From assembly GCA_041394405.1 (NCBI GenBank), contig JAWKIF010000007.1:62001-126000 (forward strand): 64,000 nucleotides of DNA, in the 5' to 3' direction. Positions 56,990 through 64,000 of this stretch are shown in pieces (the stretch's first letter is position 1; each line of letters starts with the position of its first letter). Both the position numbers and the translations under genes were made by a program. A model generated the notes under the pieces. It searched no databases. It saw only the letters and a program-made list of their open reading frames with translations, and was not told the DNA's origin. The stretch is from Microthrix sp041394405 (GTDB taxonomy: Bacteria; Actinomycetota; Acidimicrobiia; Acidimicrobiales; Microtrichaceae).

Positions 56990-57445
56990 ATGAGCACCGC
57001 GCATCGTCGACTCGTCACCGTGGCCGCCATCATGGCGGTGGCGCTCCTGGGCCTCACCGGGTGTCAGGAGACCACCCCCGCGGATCAGGCCGAGGTGATC
57101 AACCTGGTGAACACGAGCCGCAAGCAGTACGGCAAGAAGTCGCTGAAGGTCGACGAGCAGCTGAACGTGAAGGCCGATGCCTGGGCCCAGCACCTGCGGG
57201 ACAAGTGCAGCCTGAGCCACTCCAACCTGAGCGACGGCGCCCCGTCCGACTGGCGGCGGCTGGGCGAGAACGTCGGCTACGCCGGCAGCATCTCCCAGGT
57301 TCACGCCGCCTACATGAAGTCCTCCGGGCACCGGGCCAACATTCTGGACGGCGACTTTGATCGCATCGGTGTCGGCGCCGTCAACGGCCGATGCGGCGGC
57401 TACAACGTGGTGTTCACGGTGCAGGTGTTCCTGGACCAGGACTAG
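56990..57445 (+). CDS. CAP/SCP-domain lipoprotein
   Basis: A 151-residue secreted protein. Residues 1-25 form a lipoprotein signal (hydrophobic VTVAAIMAVALLGLTGC with Cys25 as the lipid-attached residue). A small CAP (SCP/PR1, YkwD-like) domain follows, with INLVNTSRKQYG, the NVGYAG strand and SGHRANILDGDFDRIGVG. Its function outside the cell is unknown for bacterial members. The ATG at 56990 is chosen so that the signal peptide begins with STAHRR. It follows the tRNA gene by 170 bases; that gap shows no other feature. Confidence 0.85.
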   Translation: MSTAHRRLVTVAAIMAVALLGLTGCQETTPADQAEVINLVNTSRKQYGKKSLKVDEQLNVKADAWAQHLRDKCSLSHSNLSDGAPSDWRRLGENVGYAGSISQVHAAYMKSSGHRANILDGDFDRIGVGAVNGRCGGYNVVFTVQVFLDQD

Positions 57446-57502
57446 GGCCCGAACTGGGGCGCCCATCCATCGGGCGCACCGGCCATCGGGCACACTGGGG
57501 CG

Positions 57503-57757
57503 ATGGAGCTGGCCGAGGTGCAAGAGCTGATGGAACGCCTCTACGGGGAGGGCGACCGCGAGCGTGGGGTGCCCGCCACGGTGGCGTGGCTGTGCGAGGA
57601 GCTGGGCGAGTTGGCCCAGGCGGTGCGCAAGGGCACCCGCGAGCAGCAGCTGCACGAGTTCGGCGACGTGCTGGCCTGGTTGGCGTCGCTGGCCAACCAG
57701 TGCGACATCAGCCTGGATGACGCCATCGACCGCTACGTCACCTCGCCCCCGACGTAG
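57503..57757 (+). CDS. MazG-like nucleotide pyrophosphohydrolase
   Basis: An 84-residue single-domain all-alpha NTP pyrophosphatase. The metal-binding acids are in the EELGE motif (Glu32, Glu33, Glu36) and EFGDVLAW (Glu52, Asp55). Such small proteins hydrolyse non-canonical or excess NTPs. The ATG at 57503 has a CACACT element 6 bases upstream, a weak version of the start-proximal hexamer. It converges on asd. Confidence 0.88.
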   Translation: MELAEVQELMERLYGEGDRERGVPATVAWLCEELGELAQAVRKGTREQQLHEFGDVLAWLASLANQCDISLDDAIDRYVTSPPT

Positions 57758-57781
57758 GAGCCTCCTTCACGTGCGCCGGGC

Positions 57782-58813
57782 TCAGGCGAGGCGACCGCGT
57801 TCGATGAGGGCCTCGGCGATCTGGATGGCGTTGAGGGCGGCGCCCTTTCGCAGGTTGTCGGCCACCACGAACAGCGCCAGGCCGTGCTCGACGGTGGGGT
57901 CGCGGCGGATGCGGCCCACCAGCGAGGGGTCGCGGCCGGCGCCGGCGAGCGACGTGGGCAGCTCGCTCAACTCAACGCCCGGGGCAACTTCCAGCAACTC
58001 CGTGGCCCGTTCGGGCGACAGGGGCCGGTCGAAGGAGGCGTTGATGGACAAGGCGTGGCCGCAGAACACCGGGACCCGCACGCAGGTGCCCGACACCGGC
58101 AGCCCGGCGATACCCAGGATCTTGCGGCTCTCGTTGCGCAGCTTCTGTTCCTCGTCGGTTTCCCCGCTGCCGTCGTCGACGTACGAGCCGGCCTGAGGCA
58201 CGGCATTGAAGGCGATCGGGGCCGGGAACTTCTTGGGCACGAGGCCCTCGGCGACCGCTCCGTCGTGGGTCAGCTCGGGCCGCCTGCCCTCCAGCGCCTG
58301 CACCTGCGATTCCAGCTCGTCCACCCCGGCCAGACCCGCACCGGAGACCGCCTGGTAGGTGCTGACCACCAGCCGGTTCAACCCGGCCTCGTCATGCAGC
58401 GGGCCCAGCACCGGCATGGCGGCCATGGTGGTGCAGTTGGGGTTGGCCACGATGCCCATCGGCAGGTCGTCCAGCGCTGCGGCATTCACCTCGGGGACGA
58501 CCAGGGGCACCTGGGGGTCCATCCGCCACGCCGAGGAGTTGTCGACCACGACGGCTCCTGTCGCCGCCACCCGGGGGGCCAACGCCTTGGAGGTGGCGCC
58601 ACCGGCGGAGAAGAGCGCCAGGTCGATGCCGGAGAAGTCCGCAGTGGAGGCGTCCTCCACGACGACCTCGCGCCCTGCGGCGCTGAGCACCTTGCCCGCC
58701 GAGCGGGCCGAGGCGAACAGCCGCAGCTCGTCCATGGGGAAGTTGCGTTCCTCCAGCAGGCGCGCCATGACGCCACCGACCTGGCCGGTTGCACCGACGA
58801 TTCCGATTCTCAT
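57782..58813 (-). CDS. asd: Aspartate-semialdehyde dehydrogenase
   Basis: Second step of the aspartate pathway to lysine, threonine, methionine and diaminopimelate. The 343-residue protein has GATGQVGG (7-14), DNSSAWRMDP (91-100), the catalytic cysteine in NPNCTTM (Cys127), and CVRVPVFCGH with the substrate-site histidine. The ATG at 58813 has TACGCT 7 bases upstream. lysC is encoded upstream on the same strand, 102 bases away, the usual actinobacterial order. Confidence 0.96.
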   Translation of the reverse strand: MRIGIVGATGQVGGVMARLLEERNFPMDELRLFASARSAGKVLSAAGREVVVEDASTADFSGIDLALFSAGGATSKALAPRVAATGAVVVDNSSAWRMDPQVPLVVPEVNAAALDDLPMGIVANPNCTTMAAMPVLGPLHDEAGLNRLVVSTYQAVSGAGLAGVDELESQVQALEGRRPELTHDGAVAEGLVPKKFPAPIAFNAVPQAGSYVDDGSGETDEEQKLRNESRKILGIAGLPVSGTCVRVPVFCGHALSINASFDRPLSPERATELLEVAPGVELSELPTSLAGAGRDPSLVGRIRRDPTVEHGLALFVVADNLRKGAALNAIQIAEALIERGRLA

Positions 58814-58820
58814 GGGGTTC

Positions 58821-58826
58821 AGCGTA
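58821..58826 (-). promoter_or_regulatory. -10-like hexamer, asd
   Basis: TACGCT on the minus strand, 7 bases before the ATG; it suggests that asd has its own promoter in addition to read-through from lysC. Confidence 0.45.
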
Positions 58827-58915
58827 CGCGAGCCCATCGACCGCCCCAACCGGATTGTTGGCAACCCCGCTGGCTATCCAACCGGCTTGCCGGGAGGGCC
58901 ACCGTGCGCGCGGCC

Positions 58916-60151
58916 TCAGGCGAAGGTCGCCGGCGTCGCCTCGTGCAGGCCGAAGCGCCGGTGCAGCGCCAGGACGGCGGCGTCTGCGTCATCCTCATCG
59001 ACCACGCAGCTGATGCGGATGGTGGAGGTGGAGATCATGTCGATGTTGATGTTGTTCTCGGCGAGCGTCTCGAACATGGCAGCGGCGACGCCCGGGTTGG
59101 ACTTCATGCCCGCCCCCACCACGCTCACCCGGGCAATGTGGCCGGACGCCGAGACACCCGTGGCCTCCAGGTGGGCCAGCGCCTCGTTGGCCCCGGAGAG
59201 CGTGGTGTCCAACTCCTCCCGGGGAACCGTGAAGGAGATGTCGGTCTTGTTCTGCTCCGAGGTGTTCTGCACGATCATGTCCACGTTCACCCCTCGATCG
59301 GCGAGCGCACGAAACAGGCTGCCCGCCACGCCGGGGCGATCGGGAACGTCCGTGACGGTCACCTTGGCCTGGCTGGGGTCGGACGTGATGCCGCGAATCA
59401 CTGCTTGTTCCATGTCGGGGTCCTCCTCGACGATCCAAGTGCCCGGCTCCCAGGTGAAGGCCGAGCGCACGTGCAGGTTCACCCCGTGACGGGATGCGTA
59501 CTCCACCGAGCGCATCGCCGGCTTGGGGCAGCCGGTGGCGCTCATCTCCAGCATCTCCTCGAAGGAGATGCGCTCCATCTTGCGCGCCTCGGGCACCACC
59601 TTGGGGTCGGTGGTGAACACGCCCGACACGTCGGTGTACAGCTCGCACGCGTCCGCCCCGAGCACCTCGGCGAGCGCCACGGCGGTGGTATCGGAGCCGC
59701 CACGGCCCAGAAACGTCACGTCGTTGTCGGTGGACACGCCCTGCGCCCCCGCCACCACCGGCACCAGGCCCGCCTCCAAGGCGGCACGAATTCGGTCGGC
59801 CCTCACCTCGACAATGCGGGCCTGCGTGTGGTTCGTGTCGGTGACGAACCCCGCTTGGCTGCCGGTGAAGGACGCCGACGGCACCCCCAGGTCGGCCAAG
59901 GCCATGCACACCAGGGCAATGGCCTTGCGCTCGCCGGCGGTGATGAGCATGTCCATCTCGCGCCCGGGCCGCTTGGAGGACACCTCCTCGGCCAACCGCA
60001 GGAGGTGGTCGGTCTCCTTGCCCATGGCCGACACCACCAGCACCACACGGTCGCCCCGTCGGCGATACCGCGCGACGTTGTCGGCCACTTCGCGGATGCG
60101 ATCCGCGTCGGCGACCGAGGTGCCTCCGAACTTCTGCACGACCGTACTCAC
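58916..60151 (-). CDS. lysC: Aspartokinase
   Basis: A 411-residue kinase phosphorylating aspartate. The N-terminal kinase domain has VVQKFGGTSVADADRI (4-19), FLGRGGSDTTAVALA and YTDVSGVFTTDP. Two ACT domains follow (about 260-411, with VPDRPGVAGSLFRALADRGVNVDMI), expected to bind lysine/threonine as feedback inhibitors. The GTG at 60151 is preferred because TAGCCT stands 8 bases before it; the longer frame to 60178 adds nine residues. An internal start for a regulatory beta subunit may exist, as in other actinobacteria. Confidence 0.95.
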   Translation of the reverse strand: MSTVVQKFGGTSVADADRIREVADNVARYRRRGDRVVLVVSAMGKETDHLLRLAEEVSSKRPGREMDMLITAGERKAIALVCMALADLGVPSASFTGSQAGFVTDTNHTQARIVEVRADRIRAALEAGLVPVVAGAQGVSTDNDVTFLGRGGSDTTAVALAEVLGADACELYTDVSGVFTTDPKVVPEARKMERISFEEMLEMSATGCPKPAMRSVEYASRHGVNLHVRSAFTWEPGTWIVEEDPDMEQAVIRGITSDPSQAKVTVTDVPDRPGVAGSLFRALADRGVNVDMIVQNTSEQNKTDISFTVPREELDTTLSGANEALAHLEATGVSASGHIARVSVVGAGMKSNPGVAAAMFETLAENNINIDMISTSTIRISCVVDEDDADAAVLALHRRFGLHEATPATFA

Positions 60152-60159
60152 GGGCGGCG

Positions 60160-60165
60160 AGGCTA
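60160..60165 (-). promoter_or_regulatory. -10-like hexamer, lysC
   Basis: TAGCCT on the minus strand, 8 bases before the GTG at 60151. Confidence 0.4.
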
Positions 60166-60198
60166 CACGGGCAACCACCCACTCCCCGGCCGTGGCTG

Positions 60199-60204
60199 TA
60201 GCGT
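60199..60204 (+). promoter_or_regulatory. -10-like hexamer, cyclophilin gene
   Basis: TAGCGT, 8 bases before the GTG at 60213; divergent from the lysC element. Confidence 0.4.
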
Positions 60205-60212
60205 GACCGCCT

Positions 60213-61055
60213 GTGGGAACCGAACGTCGCGAACGCCAGAAGGAACATCACCGGGAGCATCAGCAGTCGGTGCGAGCCGAGCTGAAGCGCCAACAGCGGC
60301 GGCGCACCCTCTTCACCGCGGTCGGCGCCGCGGCCATACTGGGCGTCATCGGCGTGGCCGGCTGGGCGCTGGTCAGCAGCGACGACACCACCACCGACAG
60401 CGCCTCGGACACCACGCTCGACCCCACCGAGGTGACCCCGCCCATCGATCCCGGTGCCGAGTCGCCCGTCTCCGACGCACCGTGCCCGCCCGACGACGGC
60501 ACGCCCGAGCGGGTCACCACCTTCGACGGCCGCCCCCAAATGTGCATCGATCCCGCCGCCACCTACCAGGCCCAGATCGCCACCTCGAAGGGCGACTTCA
60601 CCGTCGCACTCGATGCCGCCGCGGCTCCGGAGACCGTCAACAACTTCGTGGTGCTGGCGAGGTCACACTTCTACGATGGCATCCCGTTTCACCGCATCGT
60701 CCCCGGTTTCGTGATCCAGGCCGGGGATCCCACCGAGACCGACGACCTGGCGTCGATGGGCAGCGGGGGCCCGGGATACACCATCGCCGAGGAGCCGCCG
60801 GCCGACGGGGTCTACGCCAAGTACGACCTGGCCATGGCCAAGACCCAGCAGCCCAACAGCACCGGCTCGCAGTTCTTTGTGGTCACCGGCGACCCGGCGC
60901 CGCTCAACTCCTCGCCCACCTACTCGCTGTTTGGCACCGTGACCGAGGGGACCGAGGTGGTGGACGCCCTCGGCGCCGCCCCGGTGGCGGGGCCCAACGG
61001 GGACACGCCCACCGAGACCATCACCATCGACTCGGTGACGATCACCGAGCAGTAG
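60213..61055 (+). CDS. Membrane-anchored cyclophilin-type peptidyl-prolyl isomerase
   Basis: A 280-residue protein: a very basic cytoplasmic N-terminus (RRERQKEHHREHQQ), one membrane helix (about 33-54), an acidic threonine/serine linker and an extracytoplasmic cyclophilin domain (about 115-280). The domain shows FYDGIPFHRIVPGFVIQAGDP, MAKTQQPNSTGSQFFV and YSLFGTVTEG, including the catalytic arginine of FHR. It would assist folding of exported proteins. Two cysteines in the linker (PCPPD, MCIDP) could form a disulphide. Confidence 0.92.
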   Translation: MGTERRERQKEHHREHQQSVRAELKRQQRRRTLFTAVGAAAILGVIGVAGWALVSSDDTTTDSASDTTLDPTEVTPPIDPGAESPVSDAPCPPDDGTPERVTTFDGRPQMCIDPAATYQAQIATSKGDFTVALDAAAAPETVNNFVVLARSHFYDGIPFHRIVPGFVIQAGDPTETDDLASMGSGGPGYTIAEEPPADGVYAKYDLAMAKTQQPNSTGSQFFVVTGDPAPLNSSPTYSLFGTVTEGTEVVDALGAAPVAGPNGDTPTETITIDSVTITEQ

Positions 61056-61078
61056 CCCCGGAGCCGACTCGACACTCG

Positions 61079-61768
61079 TTAGGCGCGTCGAAGGCGCGCC
61101 GGCAGGTCGGACACCTCGGCCGGGTGGCCGTCCACGAACACCGCCACGCGGCCCGGGCCCTCCACGTCCCAGGTGCCCTCGGGTGCCCGCACCAGCGCCG
61201 TGCGGGCGTCCAGCCCCACCACCGGCAGTCCCGCCGGGGCCAGGCGTACGGTGCGGTGCAGCGTCTCCTCGGACCAGTGCTCGTAGTGGGGCAGCACGCT
61301 GAGCGTGTCGATCATGTTGAGGCCCACGGTGAAGGCGCCGCCGCGGGGGTCGCCCATGGCATCGCAGAGCACCGACCCGGCCTCGCCCGCGGCCACCAGG
61401 GTGGACCCCTGCTGGAACGCACCGTGGATCGCCTCCCACAGGGGCGTCTGGTAGAGCACCGAGCGCAGGTGCATGGGCGAGCCACCCGTCAGATACAGCC
61501 AGCCGGCCTCCCCCGCCTCCCGAACCAGGCGTGGGTCCGATGCCTGGGATCGTTGGTACACCTCCAGCACCCGCACGTCCACACCCAACCCGGCGAAGAC
61601 CTCCCGGGCACGATCCAGCCGGGCCCCCGGGTTCTCGTACGCGGTGGCCGCCGGAAGGATGGTCACCGCGCCCCCGCCGGCCTCGGCGGCCTCCGCGGCC
61701 AGCCGGGCATCCAGGGTGACGCCGTCGGTCCATTCGCCGCCGCCCAACAGGGCCAGGGTGCCGCTCAT
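61079..61768 (-). CDS. Peptidase S51/cyanophycinase-like protein lacking the usual serine
   Basis: A 229-residue alpha/beta protein of the class I glutamine amidotransferase-like, peptidase S51 group. It has the N-terminal LALLGGGEW, VTILPAATAYENP, and WLYLTGGSPMHLRSVL. The nucleophile elbow, normally G-x-S-A-G, reads AAGEAGSVL, so the expected serine is replaced by glutamate. A nearby serine (GS) is shifted. The protein may be non-catalytic or use another residue. The ATG at 61768 follows AAGGAG by 6 bases. It is convergent with the cyclophilin gene and divergent from the dehydrogenase. Confidence 0.75.
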   Translation of the reverse strand: MSGTLALLGGGEWTDGVTLDARLAAEAAEAGGGAVTILPAATAYENPGARLDRAREVFAGLGVDVRVLEVYQRSQASDPRLVREAGEAGWLYLTGGSPMHLRSVLYQTPLWEAIHGAFQQGSTLVAAGEAGSVLCDAMGDPRGGAFTVGLNMIDTLSVLPHYEHWSEETLHRTVRLAPAGLPVVGLDARTALVRAPEGTWDVEGPGRVAVFVDGHPAEVSDLPARLRRA

Positions 61769-61839
61769 GAGTGCTCCTTTCGAGGGGGACGGGACTGCCC
61801 CGGGGTGGCCCAGCGTGGCACGCGACGGCTGCGCATAGG

Positions 61840-61845
61840 TACCCT
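61840..61845 (+). promoter_or_regulatory. -10-like hexamer, hydroxyacyl-CoA dehydrogenase gene
   Basis: TACCCT, 7 bases before the ATG at 61853. Confidence 0.4.
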
Positions 61846-61852
61846 CCGCGCC

Positions 61853-62704
61853 ATGACGACACGCGTTGGCATCATCGGATCGGGAATCATGGGCTCGGGA
61901 ATCGCCGAAGTGGCGAGCCGGGCCGGCTACGAGGTGGTGCTGCGGTCCCGCCGACAGGAGTCGGCCGACGCCACCGTGGCCAAGATGGACTCCAGCCTGG
62001 CCCGTGCGGTCAGCAAGGGCCGCCTGACCGAGACCGAGCACGGCGAGATCCTGGGCCGCGTCAGCGCCACCGACAATCTGGCGGACCTGGCCGACTGCGA
62101 CCTGGTGATCGAGTCCGTCGTCGAGGACAAGGCCACCAAACTGGCGCTGTTCTCCGAACTGGACGAGGCGGTCAACGATGACGCCATCCTGGCCACCAAC
62201 ACCTCCACGCTCCCGGTGACCGAGATGGCCATGGCCACCAAGCGGCCCGGCAAGGTCTGCGGCATCCACTTCTTCAACCCCGCCAGCGCCATGAAGCTGG
62301 TGGAGGTGGTGCGCCCCCTGACCACCGACGACGCCACCATCGACGTCGCACTGGAGTTCGCCAAGCGGTGCGGCAAGGAGCCCGTCGAGGTGGCCGACCG
62401 GGCCGGGTTCATCGTGAACCACCTGTTGTTCCCGTACCTCAACAACGCCGTGCGCATGCTGGAGAACGGCACCGCCAGCCGCGAGCACATCGACGAGGCC
62501 ATGGTGGGCGGCTGCAACTTCCCCATGGGCCCCCTGGCGCTGCTGGACCTCGTGGGCCTCGACACCTCGGTGGCCATCCTCGACGCCCTCTACGAGGAGT
62601 TCGGCGACCACCACTACCGAGTGGTGCCGTTGCTTCGCCGCATGGTCAGCGCCGGACACCTGGGGCGCAAGTCGGGCCAGGGCTTCTACGACTACAGCCG
62701 GTAG
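61853..62704 (+). CDS. 3-hydroxyacyl-CoA (3-hydroxybutyryl-CoA) dehydrogenase
   Basis: A 283-residue NAD(P)-dependent enzyme interconverting 3-hydroxyacyl-CoA and 3-ketoacyl-CoA. The Rossmann motif GSGIMGSGIAE is at 9-19, DLVIESVVED follows, the catalytic histidine is in GIHFFNPA (about 141) and the C-terminal domain begins with GFIVNHLLFPYLNNA. It ends with HLGRKSGQGFYDY, typical of Hbd/FadB2 proteins. It could serve beta-oxidation or polyhydroxyalkanoate/butyrate metabolism. It is 22 bases upstream of aat and may be co-transcribed. Confidence 0.94.
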   Translation: MTTRVGIIGSGIMGSGIAEVASRAGYEVVLRSRRQESADATVAKMDSSLARAVSKGRLTETEHGEILGRVSATDNLADLADCDLVIESVVEDKATKLALFSELDEAVNDDAILATNTSTLPVTEMAMATKRPGKVCGIHFFNPASAMKLVEVVRPLTTDDATIDVALEFAKRCGKEPVEVADRAGFIVNHLLFPYLNNAVRMLENGTASREHIDEAMVGGCNFPMGPLALLDLVGLDTSVAILDALYEEFGDHHYRVVPLLRRMVSAGHLGRKSGQGFYDYSR

Positions 62705-62726
62705 CGGGGCCGAGGGCGCTCCCGCC

Positions 62727-63479
62727 ATGTCACCTGCGGCGTGGAGCTTTCCCCGACCGGCCGACGACGCCGACGATCTGGTGGCGGTGGGGGCGGACCT
62801 GGCGCCCGAGACCCTGCTTGGCGCCTACGCCGGCGGCTACTTTCCCATGTTCGTCCCCGTCGGGGGGCGAACGGACGGCGACGCCCTGGGTTGGTTCTCC
62901 CCCCGTCGTCGCGGCGTGCTGGTGCCGCGCCGACTGGTGGTGTCGAGATCGCTGCTCCGGTCGGTGCGACGGTTTCGCTTCAGCGTCGACTCGGCATTCG
63001 AAGAGGTGGTGGCCGGTTGCGGCGACCCCAGCCGCCCCGGCGCCTGGATCACGCCCCACATCGCCGGCGCCTACGGCGAACTCCATCGCCTGGGGACGGC
63101 CCACAGCGTCGAGGTGTGGGCCGACGACCGCCTGGTGGGTGGCCTCTACGGGGTGGCGCCGGGACGCCTGTTTGCGGCCGAGTCGAAGTTCCGTCGAGCG
63201 ACCGACGCCTCGAAGGCGGCGGTGGTGGGCCTGGTGGCGCTGGTCCAGGCGGACGCCGACCTCCAGCCCGAACCCGAACCGCTCATCGATACCCAATGGG
63301 CCACCGAGCACCTGGCCACCCTGGGCATCGAGGAGTGGCCGCGGGAGCGGTACCTCGCCTCGCTCGACGCGCTGGTGGCGGCGCCTGGGCCGGACTTCGA
63401 ACGCTGGTCGGTCGACGGCCTCGGCTTCACCGAGCTGGTCCACTCACGGGCCCGGGACGCCCGCCGAGGCCCCCGGTAG
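62727..63479 (+). CDS. aat: Leucyl/phenylalanyl-tRNA-protein transferase
   Basis: Adds Leu or Phe to proteins with N-terminal Lys/Arg, tagging them for ClpS/ClpAP-type degradation (N-degron pathway). The 250 residues include LVAVGADLAPETLLGAYAGGYFPMF (18-42), WFSPRRRGVL and VGGLYGVAPGRLFAAESKFRRATDASKAA (about 137-165). The usual ESMF appears here as ESKF. The enzyme is common in proteobacteria and found in some actinobacteria. The start is the ATG at 62727, 22 bases after the dehydrogenase stop. Confidence 0.93.
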   Translation: MSPAAWSFPRPADDADDLVAVGADLAPETLLGAYAGGYFPMFVPVGGRTDGDALGWFSPRRRGVLVPRRLVVSRSLLRSVRRFRFSVDSAFEEVVAGCGDPSRPGAWITPHIAGAYGELHRLGTAHSVEVWADDRLVGGLYGVAPGRLFAAESKFRRATDASKAAVVGLVALVQADADLQPEPEPLIDTQWATEHLATLGIEEWPRERYLASLDALVAAPGPDFERWSVDGLGFTELVHSRARDARRGPR

Positions 63480-63493
63480 GCGGAGCTCGCCGG

Positions 63494-63499
63494 TAGGGT
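63494..63499 (+). promoter_or_regulatory. -10-like hexamer, VOC gene
   Basis: TAGGGT, 7 bases before the ATG at 63507. Confidence 0.45.
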
Positions 63500-63506
63500 G
63501 CGGTCA

Positions 63507-64000
63507 ATGGGGGTCCATCACGTCGCATTCGCCACCGCCGACCTGGCGGCAACGCACGCCTTCTACACCGAGGTCATGGGGTTCTCGTTGGTGTACACCA
63601 ACACCGCGCCGACGCCCCAGGGCGGCTGGGCCAAGCACGTCTTCTACGCCACCACGCCGGCGGATCATCCGGGGAGCCCGGGCATGATCGCCTTCTGGGA
63701 GCTGCACGTTGACGGGCTGGAGACCCCCAAGACCGCCATCTCGGTGGACCTGGGGCTGCCCGACTGGGTGAACCACCTGGCCTTCGACGCCGTCAGCCGC
63801 GAGCGCTTCGACGCCGCCCGGGAGCGCATGGTCGCCGCCGGACTGGAGGTGGTGGAGCTGGACCACGAGTTCTGCCACAGCGCCTACGCCCACGACCCCA
63901 ACGGCATCCTGGTGGAATGGTGCCTCAGCATCCGGCCCTTCACCCCCGAAGAGGCCATCGCCGCCGAGGCCGACCGGGTGGCCGAGCGGCCCGAGTTCAA
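63507..64000 (+). CDS. VOC/glyoxalase-bleomycin-resistance superfamily protein, truncated by the window end
   Basis: The frame opens with MGVHHVAFATADLAATHAFY and stays open to the last base, giving 164 visible residues. The two beta-alpha-beta-beta-beta halves of the vicinal oxygen chelate fold are visible, with likely metal ligands in VHHVAFA (His4 or His5), VNHLAFD and ILVEWC (Glu). It could be a glyoxalase, extradiol dioxygenase or related enzyme. The TAGGGT element 7 bases upstream supports this start. Its C-terminus lies outside the window. Confidence 0.82.
   Translation, partial: MGVHHVAFATADLAATHAFYTEVMGFSLVYTNTAPTPQGGWAKHVFYATTPADHPGSPGMIAFWELHVDGLETPKTAISVDLGLPDWVNHLAFDAVSRERFDAARERMVAAGLEVVELDHEFCHSAYAHDPNGILVEWCLSIRPFTPEEAIAAEADRVAERPEF

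Noticed and set aside
57884..62704. A 1606-codon open frame on the plus strand spanning asd, lysC, cyclophilin and the dehydrogenase gene
   Set aside because: Only its last 283 codons are a real gene; the rest is the antisense or alternative frame of genes with clear motifs. Such long empty frames are expected in G+C-rich DNA.

Overview
The window is a gene-dense, strongly G+C-rich stretch with about 60 protein genes, one tRNA gene and no rRNA, insertion sequence or CRISPR array that I could see. WhiB and GlnR-type regulators, a paired ArsA-like ATPase locus, a DprE1/UbiA/DprE2 operon, a single-chain B12 mutase and many apparently leaderless genes point to an actinobacterium. The gene order is not that of Mycobacterium or Streptomyces, and a deeper lineage such as Acidimicrobiia is plausible. 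That placement is inference from gene content and style; I could not run a phylogeny.

Layout. 0-8.7 kb: end of a CorC-type CBS protein, an unknown gene, an SDR-Mug-thioesterase unit, methylmalonyl-CoA mutase, a GNAT acetyltransferase, an ABC-2 exporter and ArfB. 8.7-18 kb: carotenoid oxygenase, LeuS, a VapC toxin whose AbrB-type antitoxin gene is frameshifted, a TrpB2-like synthase, an SDR-DUF2867 protein and a methyltransferase. 18.2-33.5 kb: one minus-strand respiratory cluster of 13 genes. 33.5-38.8 kb: NadE, then a nitrogen block with glnII divergent from glnA and a GlnR-like regulator. 38.8-44.4 kb: a RidA/ATP-grasp/molybdo-hydroxylase-like operon, then an Fe-S module (HesB protein, SufR-like repressor, divergent Mrp ATPase). 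44.4-53.5 kb: Nudix protein with an in-frame tandem repeat, selA-selB, WhiB, NfeD, two ArsA-like ATPases, STAS protein, receiver protein. 53.5-64 kb: DprE1-UbiA-DprE2, tRNA-Pro(CGG), CAP lipoprotein, MazG-like protein, lysC-asd, cyclophilin, a peptidase S51-like protein, hydroxyacyl-CoA dehydrogenase, Aat and a truncated VOC protein.

The most striking region is the respiratory cluster: diheme cytochrome c, NarG, NarH, NarJ, NarI, a small membrane protein, a GltD-like FAD/Fe-S oxidoreductase, split cytochrome b (two genes), Rieske protein, monoheme cytochrome c and two NarK transporters, mostly with 1-8 base overlaps. It looks like a complete nitrate-respiring chain with its own quinol:cytochrome c complex in one transcription unit. 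A 20-base palindrome resembling a DosR/DevR box lies just upstream of its first gene.

A second pattern runs through the window. At 17 unit-leading genes a TANNNT hexamer ends exactly 6-8 bases before the start codon, as expected for leaderless transcripts. By contrast the nar cluster, glnII, the NfeD gene, the first ArsA-like ATPase gene and the S51-like gene have Shine-Dalgarno sequences. Starts below were chosen using this pattern, ribosome sites, overlaps with neighbours and family length.
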